This document shows positions 39,700 to 43,900 of a DNA stretch of 43,900 nucleotides, one piece after another (position 1 is the stretch's first letter; every line of letters begins with the position of its first letter). Under the pieces are notes generated by a model. That model was not told the origin of the DNA, did no database searches, and saw only the letters and a list, made by a program, of their open reading frames with translations. The translations under genes and the position numbers were made by a program. The DNA is taken from positions 1-43,900 of the forward strand of contig NZ_LIQQ01000615.1 of the NCBI RefSeq assembly GCF_001418565.1, written 5' to 3'. The stretch is from Streptomyces graminilatus. Lineage in GTDB: Bacteria; Actinomycetota; Actinomycetes; Streptomycetales; Streptomycetaceae.

Positions 39700-40088
39700 C
39701 ACGGCTGGCCCTGCTCGGGTCGCCCGTTGACAGCGCGCTGTCGCCCGTTCTGCACCGAGCGGCCTATGCAGCGATGGGCTTGCCCTGGACGTACCACGCG
39801 ATCGACTGCCAACCACGGGATCTGGCGGGCTTCCTGGACTCCCTCGACGGCAGTTGGCGCGGATTCTCCCTGACCATGCGGCTCAAGCGGACCGTCTGCC
39901 CGCTCCTGAACGAGGCATCAGAGACGGTCTCGCGGATCGGCGCGGCGAACACCATCGTCGTGACACCCAGCGGCCGGCTCGTCGGGGAGAACACCGACCT
40001 CTACGGGATAGTGCGGGCCCTGCGCGAAGCGGGCGTGGCTACCGTCTCCGTGCTCGGTACCGGAGCGTCACGCCCCACAGGGGCGTGA
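39696..40088 (+). pseudogene. truncated shikimate dehydrogenase (substrate domain only)
   Basis: A 130-residue N-terminal half of an AroE-type enzyme; full proteins have about 270 residues. The GTG overlaps the CofE-like stop (GTGA). The shikimate-binding 'LLGSPVDSALSPVLHRAAYA', 'GFSLTMRLKRTVCPLL' with the catalytic Lys, 'RIGAANTIVV' and 'GENTDLYGIVRALREA' with the conserved Asp are present. The protein ends at VLGTGASRPTGA, right where the NADP-binding GxGGxxRA loop should begin. No continuation was found in the 375 bases after it. It cannot work as a dehydrogenase; a substrate-binding role is possible but unproven. Confidence 0.82.
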
Positions 40089-40463
40089 ACGCGGTAATCC
40101 ACTCGAACGGAAGGCCGTGTGGTAGGGCCCGCCGGAGGCGCACGGGCCGTCCCGTACCGGGAGTCCGCCTCGCGGAGAAGAGGGTCTACCGAATGCCCTG
40201 CAGCAGCCCTGCCGTACGGGCCCAGCCGAGCAGAAGCCGGAGTCCCGGCAGTTCGGCGCTGGATCCTGGTCCGGCTGCGCGCCGCGCCGAAAACAGACTC
40301 GTCGCGGGGGTGGGGGGGCGTCGGATGGTGCCCGCACCAGCCATGTCCCCCGATCGGGCCCATTCTCCTGGACTCCGCACGGGGCGAAGGCGCGGGGCGA
40401 CAGACTGACCCGGTATGTGCCCGTGGGGCAAAGGCTCGGTTCTGAAGGGATGTTGGGCGTTCG
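40089..40463. other. gap without a gene
   Basis: It lies between the truncated aroE-like gene and the SNF2 gene. It includes a G-rich run (40307-40320) and, on the minus strand, a short protein-like end (LPGLRLLLGWARTAGLLQGI) without a start. This may be the junction of the deletion that removed the aroE end. No clear promoter was found for the SNF2 gene. Confidence 0.35.
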
Positions 40464-43271
40464 GTGAGCCGCTACCGTCTGATCGACTATCCAGCCGCCT
40501 TCGATCCCGCCGACCCCTCGCGGGAGGGGCGGATGGTGTTCTGGCGGCCCACGGGGATCATGAGATCGGCGGACAAGCTGGCGGTGCCCTCCGATGCTGT
40601 CCTCGGGGAAGGGGAGGTCTCCGTCGTCCGTACGCAGCGCAACGGCATCCGGACCGCGCGGGCCCCGTACTGGTGGATGCCGGTCGAGGCAGCGCTGCCG
40701 GTACTGGCCCGCAGCCGTCTCGAAGACGACGGTGACACGGCGTGCCAGTTCTGGGGAGCGGCGTCGTTGTTCGCGCTGCATTTACTCGCGCGCGGCCGCA
40801 TCCGGCCGGGGGTGACGGACACGGGGTTCGACACGTGGCGGGTGTCGCCGCAACTGGCAGAGGAGCACGCGCACTTCGACGAGCTCGTCGCCGCGATGCC
40901 GCCGTACGCTCACGCCGTGCCGTTCGGCTTCAACTCTCTGTTGCTGCCTGAGCCGGCGTTCTTGCTGTCGGCGTTCCTCGACGCGGTCGCCGACTCCATG
41001 CCGCGCACCCCGGGGGCGGTGTATCTCACCGGAGCGGGAGCCTTCGCGGACCGGAGGCCGCAGCATGTCCCCCATCTGGTGCTGGGTTCCGGCGACGGGC
41101 CGTCCAGCCAGCCTCCGGTCGGGGTGCGGGTCTCGCTGCGGGTGCAGCTCTCGGAGGACGGGGCGAGCGGGGTGCGGGCGGTCGTGATGGTCCGCGACAT
41201 CGATCCCCCGCACGACCTGATGGACGCGGCCCATCTGTGGAGCCGGCCCGCCCCGCCGGGATCGAGGGATTCCGCACGCCAGGCGGGGACGCTGGTCGCG
41301 TTGCGCGGTGGCGCCCGCGTGTGGCCGCCTCTGGCCCGCCTGCTCGACGAGACCGCCGTGCCCGACGCGTTGGAGCTGGAGGTGGAGGAGGTCGGGGAGC
41401 TGCTGGGCGATGCCGTGCCCCGGCTGGTCAAGGCGGGATGCGAGGTGCACTGGCCCCGCGACCTGGTCCGGTCGTTGACCGTGCGGGCCGTGCTGGCCCC
41501 CCGCCAGAGTGCCTCCTCCTCGGGGCTCTTGGGCCCCGACACGCTGCTCAACTTCCGTTGGCAGGCCGCGCTCGGCGACGGCGTCGACCTCACGGACGCG
41601 GAGATGGACCGACTGGCGGAGGCCAAGCGTCCTTTCGTCAGGCTTCGGGACCGTTGGGTCCTGGTCGACGAGGCGCTCCTGCGCAAGGCTCGCCGACGGC
41701 ACATCACGGACCTGTCCGGTGTCGACGCCGTCGCTGCGGTCCTCACCGGCGACGCCGAGGTCCGCGGTGAGGTGATTCCCGTCGCTCCGGGCGGGTGGCT
41801 CGCCGAGCTGCACACCGCTCTCACGAGCCCGGCCCCTGACCTTCCGGTGCCCGAGCGGCTCGCCGGCACCCTGCGGCACTACCAGCACCAGGCCCTGTCC
41901 TGGATGCGTCAGCTCACCTCGCGTGGGCTGGGCTGCTGCCTGGCCGACGACATGGGCCTGGGCAAGACCATCACGCTGATCGCGCTCCATCTTGCCCGTG
42001 CTCAGGAGGCGGCCACCCGCGGACCGACGCTCGTGGTGTGCCCCGCTACCCTTCTGAGCAACTGGCAGCGGGAGATCGGCCGCTTCGCCCCCGGAACCAG
42101 CGTGCGCCGCTTCCACGGGCCCCGCCGCAACCTGGACGGTCTCACCGACGACACGGTCGTGCTGACCACCTACGGCACCGCCCGGCTCAGCGTGGACGAA
42201 CTCGCCGCACATGACTGGTCGTTGGTCACGCTCGACGAGGCCCAGCACGTCAAGAATGCCGCCTCCTCCACCGCCCGCGCCCTGCGCGCGATTCCTTCCC
42301 GGGCCCGGGTCGCGCTCACCGGCACGCCCGTCGAGAACAACCTGTCGGAGCTGTGGGCCGTACTGGACTGGGCGATTCCGGGGCTGCTCGGCCCTCTGGA
42401 GGCTTTCAAGAGGCGGTTGGCCACGCCGATCGAAGTGCACCGCGATCCTGCGGCGACCGCGCGGCTCGCCGCACTCGTGCGGCCGTTCGTCCTGCGGCGC
42501 CGCAAGACCGACCCGGGCATCGCCCCCGAGCTCCCGGCCAAGACCGACACCACCGAGTACACCCCGCTGAGCAAGGAGCAGGCGGTCCTGTACGAGGCGG
42601 TGGTCCGCGAGACGATGCACCAGATCTGCTCCAGCGAGGGCATCGCCCGGCGCGGCCTGGTGCTCAAGCTCCTCACCAGCCTGCGCCAGATCTGTAACCA
42701 TCCGGCCCAGTTTCTCAAGGAACAGCATCCGCGGCTGGCCGGCCGATCCGGAAAGCTCGACCTGCTCGACGACCTGCTCAACGTCATCCTCGCCGAAGGG
42801 CAGTCGGCCCTGGTGTTTACGCAGTATGTACAGATGGGGCGGCTCGTCGCGGCGCGTCTCGCGGAGCGGTCCATCGGCCACCGAATGCTCCACGGCGCCA
42901 CTCCCATCGCCCAGCGTCACTGCCTCGTGGACGACTTCCAGCAGGGCAGCTTCCCGGTGTTCCTGCTCTCGCTGCGGGCCGCGGGCACCGGCCTGACCCT
43001 CACCCGCGCCAGCCATGTCGTCTTCGTCGACCAGTGGTGGAACCCCGCCGTGATGGAGCAGGCCGCCGACCGCGCCTACCGCATCGGCACCCCCCATCCC
43101 GTCCAGGTCCACCGCTTGATCAGCGAAGGCACTCTCGAAGAGCGGATCGCCGACCTTCTGATCGCCAAGAAGGATCTGGCCGACTCCGTACTCGCCGCCA
43201 CGGCAGAGGGGTTGACGGAGCTGTCCGACGAACAGATTGCCGACTTCGTCTCGCTGAGGAGCCTGCGATGA
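40464..43271 (+). CDS. SNF2-family helicase with SNF2-associated domain
   Basis: A 935-residue SWI2/SNF2 ATPase, expected to translocate on double-stranded DNA. The N-terminal ~470 residues include a segment like the SNF2 helicase-associated domain ('VKAGCEVHWPRDLVRSLTVR' region). The motor follows: motif I LADDMGLGKTITLIAL, Ia 'TLVVCPATLLSNWQREIGRF', II 'LVTLDEAQHVKNAASSTARA', III 'RVALTGTPVENNLSELW'. The second lobe has 'KLDLLDDLLNVILAEGQSAL', V 'FLLSLRAAGTGLTLTRASHV' and VI 'QAADRAYRIGTPHPVQVHRL'. All residues for ATP hydrolysis are present. The GTG at 40464 has no strong ribosome site. The end overlaps the SWIM gene (ATGA). Confidence 0.93.
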   Translation: MSRYRLIDYPAAFDPADPSREGRMVFWRPTGIMRSADKLAVPSDAVLGEGEVSVVRTQRNGIRTARAPYWWMPVEAALPVLARSRLEDDGDTACQFWGAASLFALHLLARGRIRPGVTDTGFDTWRVSPQLAEEHAHFDELVAAMPPYAHAVPFGFNSLLLPEPAFLLSAFLDAVADSMPRTPGAVYLTGAGAFADRRPQHVPHLVLGSGDGPSSQPPVGVRVSLRVQLSEDGASGVRAVVMVRDIDPPHDLMDAAHLWSRPAPPGSRDSARQAGTLVALRGGARVWPPLARLLDETAVPDALELEVEEVGELLGDAVPRLVKAGCEVHWPRDLVRSLTVRAVLAPRQSASSSGLLGPDTLLNFRWQAALGDGVDLTDAEMDRLAEAKRPFVRLRDRWVLVDEALLRKARRRHITDLSGVDAVAAVLTGDAEVRGEVIPVAPGGWLAELHTALTSPAPDLPVPERLAGTLRHYQHQALSWMRQLTSRGLGCCLADDMGLGKTITLIALHLARAQEAATRGPTLVVCPATLLSNWQREIGRFAPGTSVRRFHGPRRNLDGLTDDTVVLTTYGTARLSVDELAAHDWSLVTLDEAQHVKNAASSTARALRAIPSRARVALTGTPVENNLSELWAVLDWAIPGLLGPLEAFKRRLATPIEVHRDPAATARLAALVRPFVLRRRKTDPGIAPELPAKTDTTEYTPLSKEQAVLYEAVVRETMHQICSSEGIARRGLVLKLLTSLRQICNHPAQFLKEQHPRLAGRSGKLDLLDDLLNVILAEGQSALVFTQYVQMGRLVAARLAERSIGHRMLHGATPIAQRHCLVDDFQQGSFPVFLLSLRAAGTGLTLTRASHVVFVDQWWNPAVMEQAADRAYRIGTPHPVQVHRLISEGTLEERIADLLIAKKDLADSVLAATAEGLTELSDEQIADFVSLRSLR

Positions 43272-43900
43272 CCCTGCCGGACAAAGGCCCGAACCTGATG
43301 TGGTTCCCGCCCGCCCCGCCTCTGCCGGGCGACCTTATGGCGGAACGCGCCGGCGGCCGGGCCTGGCTGCTCGCGCTCGTCTCCCGCGGCCAGGCCGGCG
43401 CCGCCGCGTTCACCCGCGCCCGCGCCTACGCGCGCACCGCACCCGTCGCCCACCTCACTCTCGAGCCGGGCACCGTCCGCTGCTGGAGCAACGAGAATCC
43501 CGGACCCCGCAACGACCCCTATGCCTACGTCCCCCAGCCCCACCCGACCATCCGCATCCCGGTCCTGGACGCGTCGCAGTGGCGCGATCTCGCCCTGATC
43601 ACCCGCCATCTGGCAGGCCGCTGGGCGCATCAGCCCGCAGACGACGTCCTCATCGAGATCACCGAGGCGGGCGCCCGCAACGGAATCCATCTGGTGCCCA
43701 CCCTCGACCGGTGCGAGGCCTCCTGCCCCTGCGCCAGCCGGGCCGACCTGTGCAAACACGCCGCCACGGCCCTCTACCAGGTCGCCCGCGCCGTCGACGC
43801 ACAGCCGCTGGCCCTCCTCCTGCTCGCGGGGCGGGCCCCGACGGACTTCTTCGCCGCGCTGAAGGACCCCGACCACCCCAGCCTCCAGCCCCGCTACTGC
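43268..43900 (+). CDS. SWIM zinc-finger protein (partial, runs off the window)
   Basis: At least 211 residues, open to the window edge. The ATG at 43268 overlaps the SNF2 stop (ATGA), so the two are coupled. It starts TLPDKGPNLMWFPPAPPLPG. The SWIM motif CxCxnCxH is present as CPCASRADLCKHAAT, at about residues 158-172. SWIM fingers are proposed to bind DNA or protein. SWIM genes followed or preceded by SNF2 genes are a known pairing in actinobacteria and cyanobacteria, but their shared function is not established. The true 3' end is outside the window. Confidence 0.88.
   Translation, partial: MTLPDKGPNLMWFPPAPPLPGDLMAERAGGRAWLLALVSRGQAGAAAFTRARAYARTAPVAHLTLEPGTVRCWSNENPGPRNDPYAYVPQPHPTIRIPVLDASQWRDLALITRHLAGRWAHQPADDVLIEITEAGARNGIHLVPTLDRCEASCPCASRADLCKHAATALYQVARAVDAQPLALLLLAGRAPTDFFAALKDPDHPSLQPRYC

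Noticed and set aside
40307..40320. G-rich run as a G-quadruplex
   Set aside because: It is essentially one or two long G tracts, not four tracts with short loops.
40782..43112. A 776-codon open frame antisense to the SNF2 gene
   Set aside because: It is opposite a clear helicase with all motifs, and its composition is Gly/Gln/His-rich without motifs, as expected from antisense GC-rich DNA.
1..43900. CRISPR array
   Set aside because: No regularly spaced repeat units were seen on reading through, including near the Cas11c-like gene. A systematic repeat search was not possible.

Overview
The window is GC-rich DNA with the codon bias, GTG/TTG starts and short ATGA/GTGA overlaps of an actinomycete, almost certainly Streptomyces or a close relative. 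No rRNA, tRNA, core biosynthetic operon, CRISPR array or intact transposase was seen. Many small unknown genes, several decayed genes and plasmid/ICE-type genes point to an accessory region such as a chromosome arm, an integrated element or a large linear plasmid. I could run no database search, so family names rest on motifs read by eye.

Layout. 0-6.4 kb: a solitary small gene resembling the C-terminal (Cas11c) part of the type I-C protein Cas8c/Csd1, then a minus-strand run of hypothetical genes and one Nudix hydrolase. 6.4-12.4 kb: mobile-element-like segment with a Spd-type membrane protein, an HTH protein, a DnaB/RecA-like protein without a Walker A lysine, and a GntR-type regulator with two winged helices. 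12.7-19.8 kb: Nudix, an FRG-domain protein, a TPR protein, a decayed YdcF/DUF218 gene, a GNAT, a gamma-glutamylcyclotransferase-like protein and an APH-like kinase. 19.9-21.5 kb: a T-box riboswitch with an Asp (GAC) specifier and a UGGC tRNA-acceptor bulge, in front of an archaeal-type aspartyl-tRNA synthetase.

21.8-31.8 kb is the most system-like part. An XRE regulator, a cysteine hydrolase (isochorismatase fold) and an FAD oxidoreductase run leftward. Eight genes run rightward, most overlapping or abutting: Nudix, thymidylate-kinase-like, a DUF4254/P-loop kinase/nucleotidyltransferase fusion, phosphoribosyltransferase, GT9 glycosyltransferase, APH-like kinase, SDR and histidine phosphatase. 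Two 20-bp direct repeats 22 bp apart lie between the two arms. The content suggests an undescribed pathway that makes or tailors a phosphorylated nucleotide or sugar compound without PKS or NRPS genes.

32-43.9 kb: another Nudix, an extra peptide deformylase, hypothetical genes including a phage-type zinc-finger protein, an RmlD-like reductase, a frameshifted gene, a CofE-like ligase coupled to a truncated shikimate dehydrogenase, and an SNF2 helicase coupled to a SWIM zinc-finger protein that runs off the window. Duplicated translation enzymes (AspRS, deformylase) beside a possible metabolite pathway make self-resistance worth considering, but that is inference.
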